Made by a program: the position numbers and the translations under genes. From NCBI RefSeq assembly GCF_023336895.1, contig NZ_JAMBLT010000001.1:372001-436000 (forward strand): DNA of 64,000 bases, in the 5' to 3' direction. This DNA comes from Parasutterella secunda (GTDB lineage: Bacteria; Pseudomonadota; Gammaproteobacteria; Burkholderiales; Burkholderiaceae_F). The notes below the pieces were generated by a model that worked only from the letters and a program-made list of their open reading frames with translations, made no database searches and was not told the origin of the DNA. Positions 9,013 through 17,626 of this stretch are shown here, one piece after another; the stretch's first letter is position 1, and each line of letters starts with the position of its first letter.

Positions 9013-9827
9013 GAGCCACACTCACTGAGGACTTGCCCATGTTTTTTGGCAAGTCCTTTCAGCGCATTAATTTGTTCATCTGACAGCGCTGCAAAAATCA
9101 AATTCACTTTGTCGGTTGGGCTGCCAATTATTCGAGTCATACGAAGGTCGTTCATTTTAAGCCGAGCCTTTGCGCTTTCAAGAAATTGCTGTGCTTGTTC
9201 TTGTGTTGAAAAACTGCCTAATTGAACAGCATTTAATAGAGGCCCAGAATGAATAACGCTTGCTGAACGATAACCCTTTTTTCTCACCTGATCAGCTAAT
9301 GCTGCCGCCCCTTTTTGGGTAGTAGTCGGAATAATAAAAACAACATGTGAGTCGGCAGATAAAACGGACTCAACACGGACCACTTCCAAAAGCTTAGCGG
9401 ATTCGATTGAGCGGTTGATGGCAGGCAAGACACGTCTGGAAAGGGGACCCATTTTGTAGCAAACCGGTAGTTGATCGGTTAAAACAACCTCAGATCCGAC
9501 TTTTTCAATTGGTAGATTTTGAGACAAAGAATCAAAATTTTTCTGTGCGGCTGAATCTTCGATCAAATCTTTTTCTTTCTCTTGATCCGGCTTCTCTAGG
9601 AGCACAGGAGCCGATATTTTTTGAGCTTTCTTCTGATATTGCTCAATGTAATCTTGCAGATTTTGAACGGGCTCAATGTTGCCCATTGCCTCAGGAAAAA
9701 CCTCCTGCTGAGCACGATCAGTGTAATGAGCGGAAACTTCCTGCGGTTCTATTACCCAATCCTTAAGACCATCCCAAGCATAGATGACCACACACAGTAG
9801 ACACAGGATTATTGCCAATGCTCTCAT
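9009..9827 (-). CDS. SPOR-domain protein with one N-terminal membrane anchor
   Basis: The 272-aa protein has one N-terminal hydrophobic segment (LAIILCLLCVVIYAW), a Glu/Lys-rich linker to about residue 115, and a C-terminal region with an SPOR-like core (GPLLNAVQLGSFSTQEQAQQFL). SPOR domains bind denuded septal peptidoglycan, so a cell-division or envelope role is likely. It is third in birA-coaX-SPOR, a gene order I associate with betaproteobacteria. Its ATG overlaps the coaX stop by 4 bp. Confidence 0.8.
   Translation of the reverse strand: MRALAIILCLLCVVIYAWDGLKDWVIEPQEVSAHYTDRAQQEVFPEAMGNIEPVQNLQDYIEQYQKKAQKISAPVLLEKPDQEKEKDLIEDSAAQKNFDSLSQNLPIEKVGSEVVLTDQLPVCYKMGPLSRRVLPAINRSIESAKLLEVVRVESVLSADSHVVFIIPTTTQKGAAALADQVRKKGYRSASVIHSGPLLNAVQLGSFSTQEQAQQFLESAKARLKMNDLRMTRIIGSPTDKVNLIFAALSDEQINALKGLAKKHGQVLSECGS
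9029..9059 (+). terminator. Hairpin ending the HIT transcript inside the opposing gene
   Basis: A perfect 9-bp stem (GGACTTGCC at 9029-9037, GGCAAGTCC at 9048-9056) starts 16 bp after the HIT stop and is followed by only TTTC. It lies within the C-terminal codons of the minus-strand SPOR gene. Confidence 0.55.
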
Positions 9828-10588
9828 CTTACAAACTCGCCATTGGCACGTAGTGCTAAACCCCTCAGCACTAAATTGTGTTTGATAATGCTATTAGGAA
9901 ATTCTTTTTGTAGATAGGGTGCAAAACGACTGACAGCACCACCTGCCAAAACCAAAGTCGGTTCAAAGCCGTGTTGCTGCATTACTCTCATTCCCCTCTC
10001 GATTAATCCTAATTGAGAATCCACAATACCGGTCACAATTCCGGTCATGGTATCGGTTGGAAAATCCTCATACTCTCCATCTGCTTTCGGTAACGTAGCG
10101 GTGCCTGTAACAAGACTGTCTCTCATTAAAACAACACCAGGAGCAATTCTTCCACCCGCAAAGACCATTGCTTCACCTTTAGGGAAGACGCAATCCACAG
10201 TTGTTGCCGTCCCAACATGAACAACTAAAAGGGGCCTGTTTGGCAAAAAATAAATGGCACCAATAGCTGCGTGCCAACGGTCTGACCCTAATTGTGTTGC
10301 TGTTTTATAGGAATTAATTAAAGAAAATGGACCGTCATAGCGCTCTTGAGCTTTTAACCAAGTAACTTTTGAACCCAAAGACTCAATCAGACGAGTTACA
10401 GATAACGTCAGGTCCCTGGAAGCCACAGAGCAACCATAGACATGCTTATAAGGAATTTTTTCCAATGAAGACAATAACTTCTCTGAAAAGTTATGTGTTC
10501 CACCATGCACAATGGTATGGGGAGATTCCGGATCATCCGTTGTCGCCCACTTGAGCGCCGTGTTGCCAAGATCAATTAATAAATTCAT
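9824..10588 (-). CDS. coaX: Type III pantothenate kinase
   Basis: CoaX phosphorylates pantothenate in the first step of coenzyme A synthesis and belongs to the ASKHA fold. Motifs seen are LIDLGNTALKWA at the N terminus (phosphate 1 motif), LGSDRWHAAIGA, the VHVGTATTVDCV phosphate 2 motif, and GGRIAPGVVLMRDSL. The length (254 aa) is usual. It starts 4 bp inside the end of birA (overlap), and its stop overlaps the start of the SPOR gene. No other pantothenate kinase is visible in the window. Confidence 0.95.
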   Translation of the reverse strand: MNLLIDLGNTALKWATTDDPESPHTIVHGGTHNFSEKLLSSLEKIPYKHVYGCSVASRDLTLSVTRLIESLGSKVTWLKAQERYDGPFSLINSYKTATQLGSDRWHAAIGAIYFLPNRPLLVVHVGTATTVDCVFPKGEAMVFAGGRIAPGVVLMRDSLVTGTATLPKADGEYEDFPTDTMTGIVTGIVDSQLGLIERGMRVMQQHGFEPTLVLAGGAVSRFAPYLQKEFPNSIIKHNLVLRGLALRANGEFVR

Positions 10589-11337
10589 TTCTTCTTAGAC
10601 CGAATACTGATGCTGCCCGATTGCAAGACCTTTATTTCCTGATTGGTACGGACCAGCAAATGACCTGTCTCATCAATTCCCAACACAAGAGCATCGTAAG
10701 GTTCACAACCTTCTTCAAGGACACTCACGGTTTGGTTTTTATAAGCTGCAATTGTATCCCAGAGCGCTTGTGTTCGTTTTAATCCTTCAGAACGAACGTT
10801 ATTGATGGCAAAAACGACTGCTGAAGATAAAAGCTTTAACCAAAACTCAGTCTTTTCAATGTCAGATAAAGGCAGTGCATCAGCAAGACAAGCGCGGCCG
10901 TACCCATCATTTCTTAAGCCGTCCTTTAAATTCAATCCAATCCCGACAACCAGCACAAAACGGTGATCCGGACTTTTGGTTGTTTCTACAAGAATGCCTG
11001 CTAACTTTTTTCCGTTTAAAAGGATGTCATTGGGCCACTTTACCTCAGCCTTGACTCCTTGTTTTCGCAAACTTTCAGCTACTTCTGTACCAATTGCCAG
11101 CGTCACACCACTAATCTCACGCAAATCTCGTCCAATCGGCACGGCTACAGAGAACATCAGGCAATGATCACCTCCATCCCAGTGTCGTCCCCTGGTTCCT
11201 CTCGCATTTGTTTGATTGATTGCTCGGCGAACAACAATAGCGGACAAAATTTCTTTCTTTGCTCTGTTTAGCAGATCTGTATTCGTTGACCCCGTCTCCG
11301 GCACACATTCATATTGAATACTTAAAGTATTTTCCAT
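10585..11337 (-). CDS. birA: Biotin--[acetyl-CoA-carboxylase] ligase, without DNA-binding domain
   Basis: BirA activates biotin as biotinyl-AMP and attaches it to the biotin carboxyl carrier protein. Visible are the catalytic ARGTRGRHWDGGDHCLMFS loop and the VKWPNDILLNGKKLAGILVE motif. The protein is 250 aa and starts at the catalytic domain, so the N-terminal winged helix of the E. coli bifunctional repressor is absent and it should not be a repressor. AAAGGATC precedes the ATG. It is the first gene of birA-coaX-SPOR. Confidence 0.93.
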   Translation of the reverse strand: MENTLSIQYECVPETGSTNTDLLNRAKKEILSAIVVRRAINQTNARGTRGRHWDGGDHCLMFSVAVPIGRDLREISGVTLAIGTEVAESLRKQGVKAEVKWPNDILLNGKKLAGILVETTKSPDHRFVLVVGIGLNLKDGLRNDGYGRACLADALPLSDIEKTEFWLKLLSSAVVFAINNVRSEGLKRTQALWDTIAAYKNQTVSVLEEGCEPYDALVLGIDETGHLLVRTNQEIKVLQSGSISIRSKKK

Positions 11338-11475
11338 GGTTGTTGATCCTTTAATAAGTCAATGAAAAAACTGCTAATGAGCGTAACAAAAGATTTAAAA
11401 AGCCTTTAAAATTACCCGCTTACATTTAAAATATCGACGGTTGACTCCATTTAAGAATTCACTGACGTTTAGCGA

Positions 11476-12651
11476 ATGATAAGACTGTTTTTTTCTTTCC
11501 TCTGTATTTTATTGGGTTTCGTGAGTGTAGCGAATGCGGCGGCACCACAATTGAAATCTCAATCCTGGATTCTCGTCGATCGGTTAACGCACACTACGCT
11601 GGCTAATAAAAATGCAGATGTCCGTACCAATCCGGGAAATACCGTTTTACTGATGGTGCTGTATACAGCAGAAAAAGCGATAAATGAAAAAATCATCAGC
11701 CGCACCTCTTCTATTACCGTAAATAACGATGCACTGTCTATTCCTCCATTAAATGCCGCTCGTTTTTATTTAGAGCCCAACCAATCCGTCACAGTATCGG
11801 ATCTTGAAAAAGCCATTGCAGTCATGGGGGCTAATGATGCGGCGGTAGCGCTAGCCGAGGGGATTTACCAAACGATTGATCGCTTCGTTGAGAAAATGAA
11901 TGAAAATGCCAAAAAGCTAGGCATGAAAAACACTCATTACACTTCTTTAATTGGCACCAACGATAAAAATCAATACTCTACCGCTCGCGACACACTGATT
12001 TTGGCCAACGCCCTGTTAAACGATTGTCCGGAACTCAGTGATATTTGGACGATTAAAAGTCTCAATAATGGTGTATTGAACCACAATAACAGCAACAGTT
12101 TTTTGTGGCGAACCGAGTCCATTCGCGGCTTACACCGTTCACATTTTCAGATGAAATCATGGGATAGTGTTATCTATTACTCACGTGATTATGTTGAGGC
12201 AGATACACGATTTTCGCGTGAATTGTTAGCTGTAACGTTAGGAGCTGAAAGCGACCGACAAAATACCGATGACACAATGAAACTGGTCAATTGGGGTGCT
12301 GATAACTATAAAACTTTACTGCTTTACCCTGCTCTCGAAACGATTGACCGTTTGCCGGTTGAATTAACCGATGATGGAAAAGTCCGTGTAGGTGTGAAAG
12401 AAAACGTTTATGTTACGCTTCCGCGTGACGCTATTCTTCAAAAAGGAATGAAGGGTTTTTCGGCGACAGTATCTCGTCTGGATCCTCTGGTTGCTCCGAT
12501 AAAAGAAGGAGAACGCATAGGCGAAATAACCGTATACTTCAACAAGAAAATAGTGGCTAAAAGTGAATTAGTTGCATTGCATGATGTTCAAAAATCAAAC
12601 TTCTGGCGTCGGCAATATCAACGCCTAAAAGCACTGGTCGGATTACAATAG
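11476..12651 (+). CDS. PBP5-like D-Ala-D-Ala carboxypeptidase homologue, active site lost
   Basis: The protein aligns along its length to DacA/PBP5 (S11 family): a signal peptide (cleaved near VANA), the ADVR-P segment, the NDAAVALAE helix, LGMKNTHYTS, YSTARD, and the C-terminal domain with VYVTLPR. All three catalytic motifs are changed. SxxK (PASLTK in PBP5) reads PGNTVL with N55 and L58 in place of Ser and Lys. SxN reads GAN (118-120), and KTG reads HRS (220-222). The gene is otherwise intact (391 aa) and followed at 7 bp by ybeD, its usual neighbour. I infer a non-catalytic periplasmic protein that may bind peptidoglycan or a partner. The C terminus still resembles an amphipathic membrane anchor. 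Confidence 0.88.
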   Translation: MIRLFFSFLCILLGFVSVANAAAPQLKSQSWILVDRLTHTTLANKNADVRTNPGNTVLLMVLYTAEKAINEKIISRTSSITVNNDALSIPPLNAARFYLEPNQSVTVSDLEKAIAVMGANDAAVALAEGIYQTIDRFVEKMNENAKKLGMKNTHYTSLIGTNDKNQYSTARDTLILANALLNDCPELSDIWTIKSLNNGVLNHNNSNSFLWRTESIRGLHRSHFQMKSWDSVIYYSRDYVEADTRFSRELLAVTLGAESDRQNTDDTMKLVNWGADNYKTLLLYPALETIDRLPVELTDDGKVRVGVKENVYVTLPRDAILQKGMKGFSATVSRLDPLVAPIKEGERIGEITVYFNKKIVAKSELVALHDVQKSNFWRRQYQRLKALVGLQ

Positions 12652-12658
12652 AGCTATT

Positions 12659-12925
12659 ATGAAACAAGAAAAAGAATTGCTTGAATTTCCTTGTGATTTC
12701 CCCATTAAGGTTATGGGATTTGCTGATCCCCAATTTGCCAGTACCATCGGGGAGTTAGTTAAGGAATTTGATCCTTTGTTTAACCCGGAAACAATAGCGA
12801 GAAGACCGAGTAAACAAGGTCGTTATGAGGCTTTGCATATTGTCGTACATGCCACTGGACGAGAACAACTCGATTCTATTTATATGGCATTAACACATCA
12901 TCCGATGGTCAAGGTTGTTCTCTAA
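12659..12925 (+). CDS. ybeD: YbeD/DUF493 family protein
   Basis: This 88-aa protein shows the DUF493 pattern (LLEFPCDFPIKVMG at the start, RPSKQGRYEALHIVVHATGREQLDSIY later), an ACT-like small fold of unknown role. In many proteobacteria the gene sits between dacA and lipB. Here it follows the dacA-like gene, but lipB is absent and a prenyltransferase gene follows. Its stop overlaps the next ATG by one base (TAATG). Confidence 0.9.
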   Translation: MKQEKELLEFPCDFPIKVMGFADPQFASTIGELVKEFDPLFNPETIARRPSKQGRYEALHIVVHATGREQLDSIYMALTHHPMVKVVL

Positions 12926-13851
12926 TGACTGATGTTGAGAACGTCTCTGCCCACTCTGTAAAAGCTTGGTTACTAGCCATACGTCCAAAGACATTTGGCG
13001 TGGCCGTCGCTCCTGTGTTGGCATCTTTAGCTGTTTGCTTGTCTGACACTGGATTCATTAATCCGGTTACGGCTGCATTAACGGCATTACTGGCCATTGT
13101 TATGCAAGCGATTACCAACATGGAAAACGACTCTGGGTATACCAAGAGAAAGGCGGAAAGAACAAACAGAAAAGGTTTGCCAAGAGCGACTTCATTAGGA
13201 CTCTTAAGTATTAAAGAGGTAGAAATCGGAATTTTGATCGCTTCTCTTATTGGCGTTGCGATTACTATTTATTTCATTTACCTGACGCATTGGTTCTTTT
13301 TATTGGTAACAGTCGCTTCTATTGCTGCCGCTTACTTATACATGGGAGGACCTCGCCCGATTGCCTATACCCCCTATGGTGAAATTGTTGTCTTTATCTT
13401 TTTTGGATTGGTAGCTGCAATTGGCACCTATTATTTGCAGGTCCAAGATATCTCGGTCACTATTCTTATCGTTGGGTGTGCGCTTGGACTCATTGCCTCT
13501 GCGGTTTTATGTGTTAATAATTTCAGAGACCGTGAGCATGATGAATCTATCCATCGCTACACCATGGCAGTTGTTTTAGGGAAATCGCTTACCGTTGCTG
13601 CATACCGATTAATGTTATTTGTTCCCTATGGTTTAATCTTATGCATTGTCGCCATGGATTGGACTCGCTATCCCTATCTTTTAGTTTTTATTTCTTTATG
13701 GAAAGCGTGGAAATTACCACAGGAACTCACAAATAAAACAGGATATGAGTTAAACGGTACCTTGTTTGCGACCGTTAAATTAGAAGTCTTTTTTGCACTC
13801 ACTTTAACCTGTGGTGCTTTGATTCATGCTTATTTGAAATGGTTCGTGTAA
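12925..13851 (+). CDS. UbiA-superfamily prenyltransferase, MenA-like
   Basis: This integral membrane protein (308 aa, about eight hydrophobic segments) resembles MenA, which prenylates 1,4-dihydroxy-2-naphthoate for menaquinone. It has the MenA-type start WLLAIRPKT, the PRATSLGLLS segment and the second Asp motif NNFRDREHD (198-206). The first motif, normally NDYxDxxxGxD, reads NDSGYTKRKAE at 68-78: Asp at 72 is Tyr and the last Asp is Glu. Menaquinone synthesis would suit an anaerobic gut betaproteobacterium, and ubiE lies at 47.3 kb. The altered metal site means the substrate is uncertain. Confidence 0.75.
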   Translation: MTDVENVSAHSVKAWLLAIRPKTFGVAVAPVLASLAVCLSDTGFINPVTAALTALLAIVMQAITNMENDSGYTKRKAERTNRKGLPRATSLGLLSIKEVEIGILIASLIGVAITIYFIYLTHWFFLLVTVASIAAAYLYMGGPRPIAYTPYGEIVVFIFFGLVAAIGTYYLQVQDISVTILIVGCALGLIASAVLCVNNFRDREHDESIHRYTMAVVLGKSLTVAAYRLMLFVPYGLILCIVAMDWTRYPYLLVFISLWKAWKLPQELTNKTGYELNGTLFATVKLEVFFALTLTCGALIHAYLKWFV

Positions 13852-13885
13852 CAAGCGCTGAAACCTATTTAGATTTCAGCGCTTG
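13852..13885. terminator. Hairpin between convergent prenyltransferase and ABC genes
   Basis: A perfect 12-bp inverted repeat (CAAGCGCTGAAA at 13852-13863, TTTCAGCGCTTG at 13874-13885) fills the convergent gap. It lacks a T tract, so it may be a weak terminator or protect the 3' end. Confidence 0.55.
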
Positions 13886-13894
13886 CCTCAATGA

Positions 13895-14839
13895 TTATTG
13901 GCGGGCCATAGGCAGGACTAATTGATCAGTATTGACCTTATTTTGCATCATGCCATTTTCAATCAAGAAAGTTTGATCTAATTTAAGGCTATTCATATCG
14001 TTATCGGTAATGACATCAAAGTAGTGACTCCATTGTGCTAACTTCTTTGCGTCATCCAAGCTCACGCCCTCTTCTTTTGCTCCCATGGCAATAGCCTGTT
14101 CATAGTTATCACCAATCCACTTAGTGGTTTGTCTATGAACTTTGACAATTCTTTCTAGCAAGGGCTTATTTTCCTTAACAAACTTTTCGCTAGCAGCCAT
14201 GACCAATAAAGGATTAACATAACCGTCTGCTGTAACAATGGTCTTTGCCCCAGAAGCGTTGGCCTTAATAACCAATCCTGCTGCTAGCAGAGCGGCGTCC
14301 ACATGCCCACCCAACAAGGCTGCTTGTGCTTTGGCAGGATCCATTTGGAGAAACTCAACATCTTTGATATTCATGCCTTTTGAATTCAGGGCAGCCACCA
14401 AGATTTGATGTAACGCTGTTCCTTTTGGCCCCGCTACTTTTTTTCCCTTTAAATCTTCGATTTTCATCTGCTTGCCAGGTTTACCCACTACGGCAAATAC
14501 TTGGGTCGGACGAGCAACCCCAGTGGCTATGTAGATCTTATTGCCTGCCCCATTAGCCATCAATAATGATGCCGTATTCATAACAGCACTTACATCAAGC
14601 GACCCCGCAGCCATAGCCTGAGCTTGTTGAGCTCCTGAATTAATGGATACCCAATTAATCTTAATACCGTCCTTTTGAAATTCTTTTTCCAAAAGCTGGT
14701 TTTGTTTCATCACAATATTTTGAAGATTAAAAGGTGACTTCACGTAAGCAACATTAATTTCAGATGTAGCTGCTTGTGCTGCTGACAACGATCCTGTCAA
14801 GACCATCGCGGTAACGAGTAATAATTTTTTCAATGTCAT
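13895..14839 (-). CDS. ABC transporter substrate-binding protein (SsuA/TauA/NrtA-like)
   Basis: This is a periplasmic binding protein of the nitrate/sulfonate/taurine cluster. A signal peptide ends near AQAA, and the NAYVKSPFN-type start and ...GSLDVSAVMNTASLL region fit the group. A GTG at 14851 overlaps the upstream ATPase gene, but GAGGCAGGAA is placed for the ATG at 14839 (314 aa). It is the last gene of permease-ATPase-SBP on the minus strand. The ligand cannot be told; no metabolic genes adjoin to hint at it. Confidence 0.85.
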   Translation of the reverse strand: MTLKKLLLVTAMVLTGSLSAAQAATSEINVAYVKSPFNLQNIVMKQNQLLEKEFQKDGIKINWVSINSGAQQAQAMAAGSLDVSAVMNTASLLMANGAGNKIYIATGVARPTQVFAVVGKPGKQMKIEDLKGKKVAGPKGTALHQILVAALNSKGMNIKDVEFLQMDPAKAQAALLGGHVDAALLAAGLVIKANASGAKTIVTADGYVNPLLVMAASEKFVKENKPLLERIVKVHRQTTKWIGDNYEQAIAMGAKEEGVSLDDAKKLAQWSHYFDVITDNDMNSLKLDQTFLIENGMMQNKVNTDQLVLPMARQ

Positions 14840-14850
14840 TTCCTGCCTCA

Positions 14851-15561
14851 CTAAGAATGAGTTAAAAGATTCAAAACTTTTGCTGCGTATTCAACAACGT
14901 GCATATTGGTTACTGTTCGGGGATGCGGTAAATCTATATTCAGCGTATCCACTACCTTTGCTTGAGACAAAACCATTACCCGATCAGCTAAACGAACTGC
15001 TTCATTAACCTCATGAGTAATCAAAACAACGGACATTTTCTTTTGCTGTTGGATTCGCTCAAAGTCGACTTGTATTTGCGCTCGGGTTATAGCGTCTAGA
15101 GCACCAAAAGGCTCGTCCATCAATAAAATATCTGGGGACTGCACTAATGCACGAGCCAGAGCAACCCTTTGAGCCATCCCACCTGATAATTCTGAAGGAT
15201 AATAATTTTCTGTGTGGCTTAATCCCACCAACTCGAGCACCTCACAAACGGTTTTTCTCTGTTTTTCTCGAGATTCTTTTCGAATTGGCAACGCAACATT
15301 TTCGAAAACCGTTTTCCAAGGCAATAACCGATGATCTTGGAAAACGACCCCAACTCTTCTATTGCTCTCAATTTGAATTTGCCCCTTTGTTGGCATGAGC
15401 AAACCAGAGATCAAACGAATCAAAGTACTTTTACCGCAGCCACTTTTTCCTATAATGGCCAACACTTCACGATCGTACAGTTCTAAAGAAAAATCTTTAA
15501 GAATCCAATGTTCATACCCCGGGTAGCGAAAACTGACATTTTGCACGCTTGCTATCGTCAT
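14851..15561 (-). CDS. ABC transporter ATP-binding protein
   Basis: This is the nucleotide-binding subunit of the importer. Walker A GKSGCGKST lies at 38-46, the Q loop at VVFQDHRLLPW, the signature LSGGMAQRVALARAL mid-protein and Walker B ILLMDEPFGALD with the H loop VLITHEVNEAV. It is 236 aa and in the SsuB/TauB/NrtD group. Its start overlaps the permease gene by 4 bp. Confidence 0.93.
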   Translation of the reverse strand: MTIASVQNVSFRYPGYEHWILKDFSLELYDREVLAIIGKSGCGKSTLIRLISGLLMPTKGQIQIESNRRVGVVFQDHRLLPWKTVFENVALPIRKESREKQRKTVCEVLELVGLSHTENYYPSELSGGMAQRVALARALVQSPDILLMDEPFGALDAITRAQIQVDFERIQQQKKMSVVLITHEVNEAVRLADRVMVLSQAKVVDTLNIDLPHPRTVTNMHVVEYAAKVLNLLTHS

Positions 15562-16304
15562 TTTTTACTCCAAGGAGCGACTTTAAAGAGTGCCTTCTGA
15601 AAAAGGAAATCTCCCAAAATACCCAAGATGGCAATCATAAAAATGCCAACAAACACTTGATCGGTACGAGCCATCTCGGAGGCATCAGAAATTAAATAAC
15701 CAAGCCCAGAAGAGGCGGCGATTAATTCAGCACTGACCAATGCTCTCCAACTGTAGCCGAATCCAAGGCGCAACCCGGTAAAAACTGCAGGCAAAGCCCC
15801 TGGAAACTCTATGTGTTGAATTTTCTCAAAAGTACTTAAATTCAAAGTTTCAGCTAATTCCCCATAACGGTAATCTAATTGCTTAAATCCACTATAAGCA
15901 TTTAGATAAATAGGAAAAAAACTGGCTAAAAGGACGATGGTTAATTTAGCGGTTTCCCCTATTCCCAACCATAAAATGAGTAAAGGAATTAAGGAAAGAG
16001 GAGGAATCATCCGCAAGCTTTCAAGAAGCAAACGGGATTGAGTATGAAGAGCTTCATACTTTGCAAAAAAATAGCCCATGGGTAGTGCTATTAATGCAGC
16101 AATGATATATCCCCCAAATGCTCTTCCTAGACTGGATTGAACATGCACCCAAAGAAGACCATTTTCACAAAGCTCTATAAACGCCGCAAAAACAGCCTCC
16201 GGGCGGGGCAATAGATAAGGATTAACCCACGAAAAAGCGGACGCAAACCACCATAGCGCAAAAAGCGCTACAGGCATCCATAAAGATAGAATCACTGAAC
16301 GCAC
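15558..16304 (-). CDS. ABC transporter permease (SsuC/TauC-like)
   Basis: The 248-aa permease has about six membrane segments. The cytoplasmic coupling (EAA-type) loop is ELAETLNLSTFEKIQHIEFPGALPAVFTGLRLG. It is the first gene of the three-gene importer operon, and lies 27 bp downstream of the BON lipoprotein gene's stop on the same strand, so read-through from that gene is possible. Confidence 0.92.
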   Translation of the reverse strand: MRSVILSLWMPVALFALWWFASAFSWVNPYLLPRPEAVFAAFIELCENGLLWVHVQSSLGRAFGGYIIAALIALPMGYFFAKYEALHTQSRLLLESLRMIPPLSLIPLLILWLGIGETAKLTIVLLASFFPIYLNAYSGFKQLDYRYGELAETLNLSTFEKIQHIEFPGALPAVFTGLRLGFGYSWRALVSAELIAASSGLGYLISDASEMARTDQVFVGIFMIAILGILGDFLFQKALFKVAPWSKK

Positions 16305-16331
16305 GTCGCTAACCGCAAACGATAAAAACCG

Positions 16332-17033
16332 TTATTGCAAACGCACTTCCGTAGAAGAAACTGGTTCTTCAACAATGTTATTCGTTGTCGTGTAGGCCGG
16401 TTTTTCAGCTTGAGGCTGAGACAATAATTTGAGACGTTCTTGGACTTCTCGTGTACTCAACACTTCAAACGCTGTGACGACTGATTTAGTACCCGGAACA
16501 CGGGAAGCTATATCTGCAGCCTTTTGTGCTTCTTCCTGAGTGACTAGGCCCATCAGATAGACAATGCCACGATCAACAGTTACCTTCATTTGATTTAAAG
16601 ATACTCCTGATGTGGTGATCAACTGTGTTCTTACCTTACCGGCCAATGTAGAGTCAGACATTCTTTGTGTCACAGAGGACACAGGCCCCACCATTAATTC
16701 ATTGACAACAGAACTGACTTCTAAACTATTCTGAGCCACGCGCTGAGCTGTTAGTTTGTCACTCTCACTTCCGACTTCACCTGTTAATAAAATACGACGA
16801 TTGTAAGAAGTTACAGTCAAGTGAAGATTATTTGGAATGGCTTGAGAAATTTCATAATGAATCCTCTTTTCCATCACCTCATCGGCCATTTGAGCACCGG
16901 TTGTACGACGATCGGTCGTAACAAAGGCCGTTGTACCGACTGCACCGCCGATCAAAACAGGAACACAACCACTCAAAGCGGTAACACCGAGAGTAACTGC
17001 AGATAGCGACAAAATAATAGATTTAATACGCAT
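16332..17033 (-). CDS. dolP: BON-domain outer-membrane lipoprotein (DolP/YraP-like)
   Basis: The 233-aa protein has a lipoprotein signal with lipobox LSGC, lipidated at C23, and two BON domains (roughly 58-125 and 133-200), as in DolP, which maintains outer-membrane integrity and supports BAM and amidase activation. The start of the mature part (VPVLIGGAVGTTAFVTTDRRTTGAQ) matches this family well. The C-terminal tail (about 35 residues) is Pro/Thr/Val rich. In many proteobacteria dolP follows yraN/diaA; here it borders the AT-rich DnaA-box gap. Confidence 0.85.
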   Translation of the reverse strand: MRIKSIILSLSAVTLGVTALSGCVPVLIGGAVGTTAFVTTDRRTTGAQMADEVMEKRIHYEISQAIPNNLHLTVTSYNRRILLTGEVGSESDKLTAQRVAQNSLEVSSVVNELMVGPVSSVTQRMSDSTLAGKVRTQLITTSGVSLNQMKVTVDRGIVYLMGLVTQEEAQKAADIASRVPGTKSVVTAFEVLSTREVQERLKLLSQPQAEKPAYTTTNNIVEEPVSSTEVRLQ

Positions 17034-17425
17034 ATTTATCCAACCTTTACGTGTCTACTCAGTATAGTAGCATTACGCATCAATGAGAATGATTTAATTA
17101 TTTGAGAAGTTATCACGATTTATTGCTCTTGTGTAAAAGGCCTGGATATCTTTGTGAATATTTATTTAAAAATGTGGATAACAATCAAAAAAGATAGAAG
17201 CTTAAAAGTTATCCACAAAAACTCACATTTTATTCATACGATGTACACAGACAAATTAATCAAATAATAAACAGTCTAATTAATTGAAAAATAAAACAAA
17301 AGAGAACTTATCCACCGAAAAAGTTTCGCTTATTATTATGACTATTAATTAAAAATAAAAATATGACTTATTAATAACTTTTCATCACAAATGTCATCAA
17401 TCCCCTTTGTTTCTTACTAAAAAAT

Positions 17426-17446
17426 TGTGGATAACTTTGTGGATTA
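17426..17446 (-). promoter_or_regulatory. DnaA-box doublet (one perfect, one single-mismatch)
   Basis: TGTGGATAA at 17426-17434 is followed after 3 bp by TGTGGATTA at 17438-17446. Same orientation and 12-bp period as the doublets at 17627 and 43561. Confidence 0.75.
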
Positions 17447-17583
17447 TTTGGGATAACCTATTTAAGTCTTTGTTATTTCGGACAAAAATTTATAATTCGC
17501 AAAATTATGCGTATATGTTATATCTATTTGATTTATAAGTAAAAATTGTAAATTTGATAATACTCAGAATATTGATAATAAAG

Positions 17584-17613
17584 CCTCAATCCCCTGACAC
17601 TAGCGGGATTGAG
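17584..17613. terminator. Hairpin downstream of the 5'-nucleotidase gene
   Basis: Arms CCTCAATCCC (17584-17593) and GGGATTGAGG (17604-17613) form a 10-bp stem with a loop of 10. On the + strand ACCTTTATTTTTT follows; on the minus strand CTTTATTATC follows. It could end the dnaA-to-nucleotidase transcript. Confidence 0.65.
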
Positions 17614-17626
17614 GACCTTTATTTTT

